Shown piece by piece: positions 1-6,046 of a stretch of DNA of 6,151 nt. Made by a program: the position numbers and the translations under genes. Each line of letters begins with the position of its first letter. Position 1 is the stretch's first letter. Location: the NCBI GenBank assembly GCA_030152265.1, contig JASLHQ010000101.1, forward strand, positions 1 to 6,151. The letters run 5' to 3'. The notes below the pieces were generated by a model. That model made no database searches and was not told the origin of the DNA. It worked only from the letters and a program-made list of their open reading frames with translations. Source of the DNA: Savagea sp. (lineage in GTDB: Bacteria > Bacillota > Bacilli > Bacillales_A > Planococcaceae).

Positions 1-1313
1 GCAATGACGATCGGTACGAAAAATTTCATCATGCCGTAATACCAAACATGAAACAATCCTTCGCCGTGACGATTCGCCGTTAAAAATTCTTCCTTCACGA
101 GTGCTTTATTCATTTTCCATCCGATAAAGATAGCGATGAGCAAGCTACCGAGTGGAAGTAATACGTTACTGACGACAAAGTCGGTTAAATCGAAAACAGA
201 GCGATTGAAGATTGAAAAGTCCGCGAGCGTACTTGAAGATAGAGCGGAAGGAATCGCCGCAATGAAGACGATTAATCCGATTGTTAACGTAGTCGGAATA
301 CGTCTCTTTTTGCCACTCGCTGTCAATGCTGCAATAATAATTTCGAATAAGCTGAAAGAAGAGGTCAATGTTGCAAATAAGAATAACAATAAAAAGAGTG
401 CTAAAAATAGTTGTCCGAATGCCATCTGTCCGAACGCTTCAGGCAATACCATAAACAGTAATCCTGGTCCTTCATCTGGCTGTAGACCGAATGAAAAGAC
501 GACAGGGAAAATCGCGAGACCCGCAAGTAAAGAGACGAAAATATTCATCCAAACGACTGAATTCGCACTCGATACGAGACTGACGTCTTTTTTCAAATAA
601 CTGCTGTACGTAACCATACACGAAAATCCGACAGCGAGGGAGAAGAACGATTGTCCGAGTGCGTAAAGGAACGCTTGACTCGTCATATTTTCAAAGCTCG
701 GCATTAAGAAGAACTTTACTCCTTCCATCGCTCCAGGCAATGTTAAGCTACGAATGACAATCGCGATAAAGAAAAGAAATAATAAAGGCATTAAAATTTT
801 ATTTGCGCGTTCAATACCTGCTTGAATACCGCCTGCTAAGACGAATACGTTAATCGCGATAAATAAGCCGAGTCCGAGTAATGTCGTGCTCGGTGAGCTG
901 ATTGTTTCACCAAATAAAGCGACGTAGTTCACCTGTTCTCCGATGACGCCCCCTGTGAGTGATTTCAACGTATAAATGAGCACCCATCCACCGACGACAC
1001 TGTAAAACGATAATAGTAAGAAACAACCGATGACGCCGATGCGCCCGATCCACACCCATAATGAACGAGGTGCGAGTTGTTTATAAGCACTGATCGCTTC
1101 TTTTCCTGTTGAACGTCCGATGATAAATTCGGATAACAGCATCGGAAGCCCGATGAGCAATGTTAAAATGACGAACACGAGGAAGAAAGCTCCTCCGCCG
1201 TTCATCCCTGTCACATAAGGTGTTTTCCAAATGGCTCCTAACCCGATTGCCGCTCCCGCTGTTGATAAAACGAATCCTAATTTTGATGACCAAAGATCTT
1301 GTCTTTTTTCCAT
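1..1313 (-). CDS. Sodium-dependent amino-acid symporter, NSS/SNF family, YocR-like (C-terminus cut by window edge)
   Basis: Secondary transporter of the neurotransmitter:sodium symporter family (LeuT fold), expected to import an amino acid with Na+ across the cytoplasmic membrane. The minus-strand frame is open from the ATG at 1313 to the left edge, giving 437 codons. Bacterial members of this type have about 445-510 residues and usually 11 membrane helices, so probably only a short tail is missing. Helix 1 carries the unwound GLG motif (residues 24-26) followed by KTPY, then NGGGAFF. Helix 6 has the QSFFSLAVGF segment and helix 8 a TSSFSLFE segment, matching the LeuT Na2-site Thr-Ser. Residue numbering in helix 1 coincides with LeuT: LeuT Asn27, a Na1 ligand, is Ala here, and LeuT Arg30 is Lys. 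The start is supported by AAAGGGG at 1328-1322. It is the third gene after kynU and kynA, 61 bp downstream of kynA, so tryptophan or kynurenine is a reasonable substrate by context. The family call is firm; the substrate is inferred. Confidence 0.93.
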   Translation of the reverse strand, partial: MEKRQDLWSSKLGFVLSTAGAAIGLGAIWKTPYVTGMNGGGAFFLVFVILTLLIGLPMLLSEFIIGRSTGKEAISAYKQLAPRSLWVWIGRIGVIGCFLLLSFYSVVGGWVLIYTLKSLTGGVIGEQVNYVALFGETISSPSTTLLGLGLFIAINVFVLAGGIQAGIERANKILMPLLFLFFIAIVIRSLTLPGAMEGVKFFLMPSFENMTSQAFLYALGQSFFSLAVGFSCMVTYSSYLKKDVSLVSSANSVVWMNIFVSLLAGLAIFPVVFSFGLQPDEGPGLLFMVLPEAFGQMAFGQLFLALFLLLFLFATLTSSFSLFEIIIAALTASGKKRRIPTTLTIGLIVFIAAIPSALSSSTLADFSIFNRSVFDLTDFVVSNVLLPLGSLLIAIFIGWKMNKALVKEEFLTANRHGEGLFHVWYYGMMKFFVPIVI

Positions 1314-1335
1314 ACATTCCACCCCTTTGTAGAGT

Positions 1336-1367
1336 GAAAAGAAAGCCGAACGTGCGACTTTCTTTTC
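1336..1367 (-). terminator. Hairpin between kynA and the transporter gene (weak terminator or attenuating/processing stem)
   Basis: Two 13-nt arms (1336-1348 and 1355-1367) flank a 6-nt loop. Read on the minus strand, the arms are GAAAAGAAAGTCG and CGGCTTTCTTTTC, pairing fully with one G-U wobble. On the plus strand the same position is a C-A mismatch, so the structure favours the minus-strand (kyn) transcript. The 3' arm is U-rich but no long U-run follows it, so termination may be partial. It starts just 7 bp past the kynA stop codon and could reduce transporter expression or protect the kynUA message. Confidence 0.5.
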
Positions 1368-1374
1368 GATTCAG

Positions 1375-2232
1375 TTATAATGTTGTGCGCAAATCCCAAA
1401 GTTCTGGGAAGAAGCGGTGATCGAGCACTTCGCGTAAATAGTTGACCCCGCTTGAGCCACCTGTTCCTTGTTTGAAGCCGATGATGCGCTCGACGGTTTT
1501 CATATGACGGAAACGCCACTGTTGAAGCCAATCTTCTACATCGACGAGTTTTTCGGCAAGCTGATACAAGTCCCAATATTGGTCGACATTGCGATACACC
1601 GTTTCCCACGCTTGACGCACCGTTTCATCTCCACCATACGTGACGGAAAAATCACGGTCTAGCAAATCTTCATTAATTTCAAACCCTGCGCGTGCGAGCG
1701 CTCGAATCGAAACGTCATAAATGCTCGGCTGTTTGATCGCTTCGGTTAAAAACTCATGCAAGACGGCATCTTTTTCATAAATTTTTAAAATATGTTTCGT
1801 CTTATAGCCGAGAGCGAATTCAATCAGTCGGTATTGATACGATTGGAAACCAGACGCTTTTCCTAAGTCATCGCGAAACTCCAAATACTCACTCGGTGTC
1901 ATCGTCGCGAGCACGTCCCACGCTTGAATAATTTGCGATTGAATTTTAGATACACGCGCGAGCATTTTGAATGCGGTGTTCATTTCATTTTGATCAATGG
2001 CCGTAATCGCCGCTGTCATTTCGTGCAAGGCGAGTTTCATCCATAGTTCGCTCACTTGATGAATGATGATAAATAACATTTCATCGTGGTGATCGGATAG
2101 GCGATTTTGACTCGTTAAAATTTTGTCTAAATTTAAATATTCCCCATACGTCATCTCATCTTTAAAGTCGGTATGAATGGCCGGCTCTTGTGAGGCGAGT
2201 TTTTTGTGTAAATCAGCAATCGTATGTTTCAT
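1375..2232 (-). CDS. kynA: Tryptophan 2,3-dioxygenase
   Basis: Haem enzyme of the cytosol that opens the indole ring of L-tryptophan with O2 to give N-formylkynurenine, the first step of the kynurenine pathway. The 285 residues match the usual bacterial length. Landmarks align with Xanthomonas TDO at a constant offset of 3: Phe54 and distal-pocket His58 in the FIIIHQVSELWMKL segment, Tyr116 and Arg120 (carboxylate contacts) in EYLEFRDDL, the SGFQSYQYR segment at 127-135, proximal haem ligand His243 in RFRHMKTVER, and Thr257 in GTGGSSG, ending with the typical FFPELWDLRT. All key residues are present, so the enzyme should be active. The start has AAGAAGG six bases upstream. It lies 18 bp downstream of kynU, clearly in the same operon; the order here is kynU then kynA with no formamidase gene between them. 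Confidence 0.98.
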   Translation of the reverse strand: MKHTIADLHKKLASQEPAIHTDFKDEMTYGEYLNLDKILTSQNRLSDHHDEMLFIIIHQVSELWMKLALHEMTAAITAIDQNEMNTAFKMLARVSKIQSQIIQAWDVLATMTPSEYLEFRDDLGKASGFQSYQYRLIEFALGYKTKHILKIYEKDAVLHEFLTEAIKQPSIYDVSIRALARAGFEINEDLLDRDFSVTYGGDETVRQAWETVYRNVDQYWDLYQLAEKLVDVEDWLQQWRFRHMKTVERIIGFKQGTGGSSGVNYLREVLDHRFFPELWDLRTTL

Positions 2233-2250
2233 AAGGCACCTTCTTTCGAA

Positions 2251-3528
2251 TTAGGAGACAATTTCTCGTGCATTAGAAAATTCTTTATACGTTTCATGTT
2301 CCATAATATTTTTTAAGCGTTGTACCATGTCGTACACTTCTTCCGCTGTGTTGTAAAGTGCGACAGGCGCTAAACGAATGCCACGTGGGGTGCGGAAGTC
2401 TGGAATGACATTCACTTTTTTCAATGCTTTACAAATGCGTGCCGCTTCTGGATGTTCTAAATAAACGTGCGCACCGCGGCGATGCTCTTCACGCGGGTTC
2501 GAAATCGTAAAGCCGTATCCGTCGAGTTCTATTTCAACGAGTTTCATTAAGAAGTTCGTCAATTCGAGCGAACGTTTACGAATCGCATCGATGCCGACTT
2601 CGTGGAAAATTTCGAGTGAACCGAAAAGCGGAGCGGCACTTAAAATATGCGGTGTTCCCATTTGATAAGCACCGGCTGTCATCGCTGGCGTCATCGTATG
2701 ACTCATGTCGAACTGACGGTTTTTATCGCTACCGAACCAGCCGGCAAGACCAGGAGCGGTACCGAAATGCCGTTCGTTCACGTAAAGGCCAGCGACAGAA
2801 CCAGGGCCGCCGTTTAAATGTTTGTACGTACACCAGAAAGCGAAGTCGACGCCCCATTTAGATAAATCATGTGGAATTGCCCCGATGGAATGACAAAGGT
2901 CAAAGCCGATTAAAATACCACGCTCATGCGCTTCTTGTGTCAACTGTTGCATGTTTAAAATTTGACCGCTACGGTATAAAACGCTCGGTAAAATAATGAT
3001 GGCGACATCTTCACGCATCGCTGCAATGACGTCGACTTCTTCAATCGTCTGACCGTCACGGCTTTCCACTTGAATTAAATGTGAGTTCGGATCGAGTCCG
3101 TGTTGTTCGAGTTTCGATTTAATCGCATAAATATCGGTCGGGAAGTTTAAGTTATCCGCCAAAATTTTATTGCGTTTTTCTGTCGGCTTGAAAAATGTCG
3201 CAAGCAATTGATGTAAGTTAGACGTTGTCGAACCTGTCACAATGACTTCTTCTTTTTTCGCACCGATGAGGGGAGCGCTTAATTCGGCTAACTTTTCTGA
3301 CAATGTGAACCAAGGGTACGCACCTTTCGTCCATCCGTCAATCGCATAACGCTTCCAAGAATCTGTTAAATAGTCGAGCGCCATTTCTGCTCGTTTGCTC
3401 ATTAATCCGAGCGAGTTTCCGTCGAAATAAATTTGACCATCGTTCATATAAAATTCGTCGCGATATGCTTTCAATTTATTTTCAAAATCGAGTGCTTTCG
3501 CTTCTTGTAACAATGAAGTTTTCATCAT
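2251..3528 (-). CDS. kynU: Kynureninase
   Basis: PLP-dependent hydrolase (fold type I) that cleaves L-kynurenine to anthranilate and L-alanine; cytosolic. With the start chosen here the protein has 425 residues, normal for bacterial KynU. Visible landmarks in this numbering: the phosphate-binding TGSTTSNLH segment near 98-106, FDLCHS with Asp210 and His213 contacting the cofactor, and WCTYKHLNGGPG with Tyr235 and Schiff-base Lys236. GWFGS at 263-267 and the C-terminal PDFRTPRGIRLAP substrate/PLP-site segment also fit. An in-frame ATG at 3549 would add seven residues, but the Shine-Dalgarno GGAAAGGAG (3547-3539) lies inside those codons and the predicted transcript starts at about 3551, so 3528 (or the adjacent ATG at 3525) is the better start. 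First gene of the kynU-kynA-transporter operon. Confidence 0.97.
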   Translation of the reverse strand: MMKTSLLQEAKALDFENKLKAYRDEFYMNDGQIYFDGNSLGLMSKRAEMALDYLTDSWKRYAIDGWTKGAYPWFTLSEKLAELSAPLIGAKKEEVIVTGSTTSNLHQLLATFFKPTEKRNKILADNLNFPTDIYAIKSKLEQHGLDPNSHLIQVESRDGQTIEEVDVIAAMREDVAIIILPSVLYRSGQILNMQQLTQEAHERGILIGFDLCHSIGAIPHDLSKWGVDFAFWCTYKHLNGGPGSVAGLYVNERHFGTAPGLAGWFGSDKNRQFDMSHTMTPAMTAGAYQMGTPHILSAAPLFGSLEIFHEVGIDAIRKRSLELTNFLMKLVEIELDGYGFTISNPREEHRRGAHVYLEHPEAARICKALKKVNVIPDFRTPRGIRLAPVALYNTAEEVYDMVQRLKNIMEHETYKEFSNAREIVS

Positions 3529-3538
3529 ATTTAAGATG

Positions 3539-3547
3539 CTCCTTTCC
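3539..3547 (-). promoter_or_regulatory. Ribosome binding site that decides the kynU start
   Basis: GGAAAGGAG on the minus strand lies 10 nt before the ATG at 3528 and 13 nt before the ATG at 3525. Because it sits within codons 1-4 of the longer frame starting at 3549, that upstream ATG is unlikely to be used. Confidence 0.75.
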
Positions 3548-3557
3548 ATTTGTTCTT

Positions 3558-3587
3558 ATCATACGGGATAGGTTAAAAGCCCGTCAA
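3558..3587 (-). promoter_or_regulatory. Predicted sigma-A promoter of the kynU-kynA-transporter operon
   Basis: Minus-strand -35 box TTGACG (3587-3582) and -10 box TATGAT (3563-3558), each five of six to consensus, are separated by 18 bp. Transcription would start near 3551, leaving a leader of only about 23 nt, too short for a T-box or other riboswitch. Control must therefore act at initiation, for example through a repressor or activator encoded elsewhere. Confidence 0.65.
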
Positions 3588-3608
3588 TGACTAGTTCGAG
3601 CAAAGTAG

Positions 3609-3637
3609 TCGAGAAATCGGAAAAGAAATGGTAAAAT
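3609..3637 (+). promoter_or_regulatory. Predicted extended -10 promoter of the GNAT gene
   Basis: TGGTAAAAT (3629-3637) combines an extended TGn with a -10 box TAAAAT (3632-3637, five of six). A weak -35 TCGAGA (3609-3614) lies 17 bp upstream. Transcription would begin near 3644, giving a leader of about 30 nt. The promoter is divergent from that of kynU: the two -35 boxes are about 21 bp apart, so one bound regulator could affect both. Confidence 0.5.
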
Positions 3638-3661
3638 AAAAAAGATTCATTAAAAATTTAT

Positions 3662-3667
3662 GAGGAG
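3662..3667 (+). promoter_or_regulatory. Ribosome binding site that decides the GNAT start
   Basis: GAGGAG sits 7 nt before the ATG at 3675. An in-frame ATG at 3660 overlaps this site and has no ribosome binding site of its own, so translation should start at 3675. Confidence 0.8.
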
Positions 3668-3674
3668 ATGTATT

Positions 3675-4211
3675 ATGTTAACGATCGCACGCAAATCAAC
3701 ACTTGAAATTGTACCCGCAGACGAGGAAGACGCCAGGACATTGGAGCGACTCATTGATTTATATTGTTATGACTACTCGGAGTTCGATGAGGCAGATGTC
3801 CTCGACTCAGGAAGTTATGAATATATTGATGTCGCTCAATATGTGAAGAAAAAGACGAACTATCCTCACTTCATTAAATACAATGGAAAGTACGCAGGAT
3901 TTGCTTTAATTCAAAAAATAACAGATGAGACAGGAACATTTTGGTATTTGCAAGATTATTTCATCATGCGCAAATACCGTCAGTACGGCTTAGGACGCAA
4001 AGTAGCGACCCGCTTATTCGATTCATTTCAAGGAGAGTGGGAAGTGCGCCAAGACGCGACGAATGTCCCTGCTCAAAAGTTTTGGAAGAAAGTGATCGGC
4101 ACGTATACGAACGAGCAATATCGCTCGATTACTCGTAAAAAATGGGACGGTCCGATTCAACGATTTAATTCAGGTGATTTTTATGATGAAGATCGCTTAC
4201 AAGTTATTTAA
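3675..4211 (+). CDS. GNAT-family N-acetyltransferase, substrate unknown
   Basis: Single-domain acetyl-CoA-dependent acyltransferase of the GNAT superfamily, 178 residues, cytosolic, with no signal peptide or membrane segment. The fold is recognisable in the middle and C-terminal half: strand FALIQ (76-80), strand YLQDYFIMRK (91-100), then the acetyl-CoA pyrophosphate-binding motif R-Q-Y-G-L-G (102-107) followed by a helix, and the NVPAQKFWKKV segment (130-140) typical of motif B. The overall pattern resembles the uncharacterised predicted-acetyltransferase group COG5628. The N-terminal 60 residues are acidic and include SEFDEADVLDS. It has its own promoter and terminator and is divergent from kynU, so there is no operon evidence tying it to tryptophan catabolism. 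The family is clear; the acceptor molecule cannot be told from sequence. Confidence 0.9.
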   Translation: MLTIARKSTLEIVPADEEDARTLERLIDLYCYDYSEFDEADVLDSGSYEYIDVAQYVKKKTNYPHFIKYNGKYAGFALIQKITDETGTFWYLQDYFIMRKYRQYGLGRKVATRLFDSFQGEWEVRQDATNVPAQKFWKKVIGTYTNEQYRSITRKKWDGPIQRFNSGDFYDEDRLQVI

Positions 4212-4215
4212 AAAT

Positions 4216-4251
4216 AAAAAGACGAAAAGAAAATTCTTTTCGTCTTTTTTT
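4216..4251 (+). terminator. Rho-independent terminator of the GNAT gene
   Basis: An 11-bp perfect stem, GACGAAAAGAA (4221-4231) with TTCTTTTCGTC (4234-4244), closes on a very small loop and is followed by seven T. Preceding A residues (4216-4220) can pair with the T-tract and extend the stem. It begins 4 bp after the GNAT stop codon and insulates the next operon from read-through. Confidence 0.9.
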
Positions 4252-4338
4252 ATGCAAAAAAATCGTTTCTATCGCTGTGAGTTAGCACTTTTTCTTTACT
4301 TTTAATAAAAAACTTTTCTCAATAAGCTAAAAAACGTA

Positions 4339-4367
4339 TTGACTAATTATGAGAAACCGTTTACATT
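4339..4367 (+). promoter_or_regulatory. Predicted sigma-A promoter of the GntR-dmpF-dmpG operon
   Basis: -35 box TTGACT (4339-4344, five of six) and -10 box TACATT (4362-4367, four of six) are separated by exactly 17 bp. The preceding stretch from about 4290 to 4335 is very A/T-rich and could act as an UP element. Transcription would start near 4374, leaving a leader of about 100 nt before the regulator gene. Confidence 0.6.
4352..4365 (+). promoter_or_regulatory. Candidate cre site (CcpA operator) over the -10 box
   Basis: AGAAACCGTTTACA matches the Bacillus cre consensus TGWAANCGNTNWCA at all positions except the first (A for T). It overlaps the spacer and the first four bases of the -10 box, where bound CcpA would block RNA polymerase. 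This fits a catabolic operon silenced when preferred sugars are present. The call depends on the organism having CcpA, which is near universal in Bacillales. Confidence 0.6.
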
Positions 4368-4377
4368 AAGAATCATA

Positions 4378-4428
4378 AGTTAACTGTTATCAGAACAGAA
4401 TATTCTGACAATTTAACTTTTGTTAAAT
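4378..4428 (+). promoter_or_regulatory. Cluster of palindromes, candidate operators for the adjacent GntR regulator
   Basis: Three symmetric elements lie between the predicted transcription start and the regulator gene: AGTTAACT (4378-4385), the perfect 12-bp palindrome CAGAATATTCTG (4396-4407), and the inverted repeat ATTTAAC-tttt-GTTAAAT (4411-4428). GTTAA occurs in the first and third. FadR-subfamily regulators usually bind short palindromes near their own promoter, so autoregulation is likely; which element is the operator cannot be told. The region is A/T-rich, so one or more may be chance. Confidence 0.45.
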
Positions 4429-4461
4429 GTTGAAGAACAAACTGCTACTAATTTTGATGAT

Positions 4462-4469
4462 GGAAGGGG
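4462..4469 (+). promoter_or_regulatory. Ribosome binding site that decides the GntR start
   Basis: GGAAGGGG lies 7 nt before the ATG at 4477. The frame stays open upstream to a TTG at 4420, but that codon has no ribosome binding site and falls inside an inverted repeat, so 4477 is preferred. Confidence 0.8.
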
Positions 4470-4476
4470 TGGAAAA

Positions 4477-5163
4477 ATGCGACTTACGAAACAATCGATT
4501 AGTGATCAAGCAGCTCAAATATTACGTAAAAAGATTATGTTACACGAATTACAAGAAGGCATGCATTTAAAAGAGTCCGAACTGTCAGAATTGTTAGGGG
4601 TAAGTCGTGGTCCAATTCGGGAAGCAATCAAGAAGTTAGAAACAGAAGGGTTTGTAGAAACTCGAACGAATGGACGATCTATTGTTCAGCCATTTACTGA
4701 AAAAGATGTTCAAGATTTATATGATGCTCGTATTTTAATTGAGACGAACGCTTTATTAAATATTAGTCCCGAAATTGTTGCGCGCTACTTACCAACTTTA
4801 CAATTGGCTTTGAAAGAAATGGAAGAATCTCGCGTCATTGATGACGTCATGATTGACAATACTCACATTGAAGCAGACGTTCATTTTCATTACACGCTCG
4901 TTTGTATGTCTGAAAATAAAACGTTAATGCGAATGTGGCAATCGTTAAATGAGACGACACAAACATTAATTGAAGTGACGGCTCGTCATACGTTAACACG
5001 GAAAGAAAAAATTCAAAACGAACATTTAGCGATTGTAGATGCGATTGAACAATACGATGTCATTAATGCAAAACGTGCTTTAACAGCTCATTTAATGGGC
5101 GCATCTAATTACTATAGCGAAGCAGTTTTTAAAATAGAAAGTAGAGGAGAATACGATGAATAA
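4477..5163 (+). CDS. GntR-family transcriptional regulator, FadR subfamily (FCD domain)
   Basis: DNA-binding regulator of 228 residues, the standard size for the FadR/FCD group. Residues 5-70 form the winged helix-turn-helix: the LKESELSELLGVSRGPIREAIKKLE stretch (31-55) has the characteristic SRGPIREA recognition helix, and the wing is TRTNGRSIV. Residues 76-215 form the all-helical FCD ligand domain. Its usual metal-binding set appears complete: Asp134 and His138 in ADVHFHYTL, His183 in NEHLAIVDAI, His205 in AHLMGA, so a carboxylate ligand bound through a metal ion is plausible. It is the first gene of a catabolic operon, overlapping the next gene by 8 bp, which makes it the likely local regulator, probably a repressor released by a pathway intermediate. 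The effector is not identifiable from sequence. Confidence 0.93.
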   Translation: MRLTKQSISDQAAQILRKKIMLHELQEGMHLKESELSELLGVSRGPIREAIKKLETEGFVETRTNGRSIVQPFTEKDVQDLYDARILIETNALLNISPEIVARYLPTLQLALKEMEESRVIDDVMIDNTHIEADVHFHYTLVCMSENKTLMRMWQSLNETTQTLIEVTARHTLTRKEKIQNEHLAIVDAIEQYDVINAKRALTAHLMGASNYYSEAVFKIESRGEYDE

Positions 5164-6046
5164 AAAAATGAAATGTGCCATTATCGGTTCAGGAAATATC
5201 GGAACGGATTTAATGATTAAATTAGCGAGAAGTGAGTATCTCGAGCCTAGTGTCATGATTGGAATTGATCCAAATTCAGAAGGACTTCGCATGGCGAAAG
5301 AAAATGGAATGCAAGTGTCTCATGAAGGAATCGAAGGATTTAAACAACTTCAAGAAGGAATCGATATCGTTTTTGAAGCGACGAGCGCACACGCTCATGC
5401 GGCGAATGCTCCGATTTTAAAAGAGATGGGGAAATTTGCAATCGATTTAACACCAGCGGCAGTTGGTCCATTCGTCGTTCCAGCAGTCAATTTGACGGAA
5501 GAACTCATCCATCATGAAGCGAATGTCAACATGGTCACATGTGGTGGACAAGCGACTGTTCCGATCGTTCATGCGGTGAGTGAAGTGGTCGATGTGGAAT
5601 ATGCTGAAATCGTTTCAAGTGTTTCGAGTAAAAGTGCAGGTCCTGGGACTCGTCAAAATATCGATGAATTTACTGAAACGACATCGAAAGCGCTTGAAGT
5701 AGTAGGGCGAGCTAAAAAAGGGAAAACATTAATCATTATTAATCCAGCAGAGCCTCCTATTTTAATGCGAAATACGGTATACGTACAAATTGCGGAATAT
5801 TCAGAACAGTTGTATGAAGAAATTCGTCAAGCTTTAGATGCGCGTGTGGAAGTGATGAAGCAATACGTACCAGGTTATCGTTATAAAGCAGAGCCCGTAT
5901 TTAAAGAAAATGTCGTCACAGTTCAAATTGAAGTAGAAGGTATGGGTGACTTCTTACCGACGTATGCTGGAAACTTAGACATCATTACAGCGGCAGCAAT
6001 CCGAACAGCGGAGCAATATGCACAAGTGAAAGGAGCTTCTAAATGA
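5156..6046 (+). CDS. dmpF: Acetaldehyde dehydrogenase (acylating), DmpF/MhpF type
   Basis: Converts acetaldehyde, NAD+ and CoA to acetyl-CoA, the last step of aromatic meta-cleavage pathways. In known systems it forms a complex with the aldolase encoded next to it, through which acetaldehyde is channelled. The 296 residues are close to the usual 300-315. The N-terminal Rossmann motif is GSGNIGTDLM (11-20). The catalytic cysteine is Cys129 in MVTCGGQATVP, equivalent to Cys132 of Pseudomonas DmpF. The signatures AGPGTRQNIDEFTETTS (161-177) and NPAEPPILMRNTVY (196-209) are typical of this family and unlike the long ALDH-superfamily enzymes. AGAGGAG six bases upstream supports the ATG at 5156. 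The start overlaps the end of the regulator gene by 8 bp (ATGAATAA), and the stop overlaps the next ATG by 4 bp, so translational coupling is likely. Synonyms: mhpF, bphJ. Confidence 0.97.
   Translation: MNKKMKCAIIGSGNIGTDLMIKLARSEYLEPSVMIGIDPNSEGLRMAKENGMQVSHEGIEGFKQLQEGIDIVFEATSAHAHAANAPILKEMGKFAIDLTPAAVGPFVVPAVNLTEELIHHEANVNMVTCGGQATVPIVHAVSEVVDVEYAEIVSSVSSKSAGPGTRQNIDEFTETTSKALEVVGRAKKGKTLIIINPAEPPILMRNTVYVQIAEYSEQLYEEIRQALDARVEVMKQYVPGYRYKAEPVFKENVVTVQIEVEGMGDFLPTYAGNLDIITAAAIRTAEQYAQVKGASK

Noticed and set aside
136..600. Plus-strand open frame of 154 codons
   Set aside because: It lies wholly within, and antisense to, the intact NSS transporter gene, has a basic low-complexity translation with no recognisable domain, and lacks a convincing ribosome binding site.
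1277..1609. Minus-strand open frame spanning the kynA end and the transporter start
   Set aside because: It overlaps two well-supported genes in another frame and its translation is Arg/Ser-rich with no family resemblance; a shadow frame.
2616..2861. Plus-strand frame of 81 codons inside kynU
   Set aside because: Antisense shadow of a conserved kynU region; the translation is highly basic and unlike any known protein.
3589..3610. Inverted repeat GACTA / TAGTC with a 12-nt spacer, plus imperfect direct repeats TAGTTCGAG and TAGTCGAG, in the kynU/GNAT divergent region
   Set aside because: Arms of only five bases with a long spacer are expected by chance; the position is attractive for an operator but the sequence evidence is too weak to annotate.
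4282..4290. TTAGCACTT, resembling half of a CIRCE (HrcA) element
   Set aside because: The second half-site (GAGTGCTAA) is absent at the required 9-nt spacing, and no heat-shock gene follows.
4374..4476. About 100-nt leader of the GntR operon as a possible riboswitch or T-box
   Set aside because: It is A/T-rich, has no conserved T-box or riboswitch core, and no terminator/antiterminator pair before the start codon.
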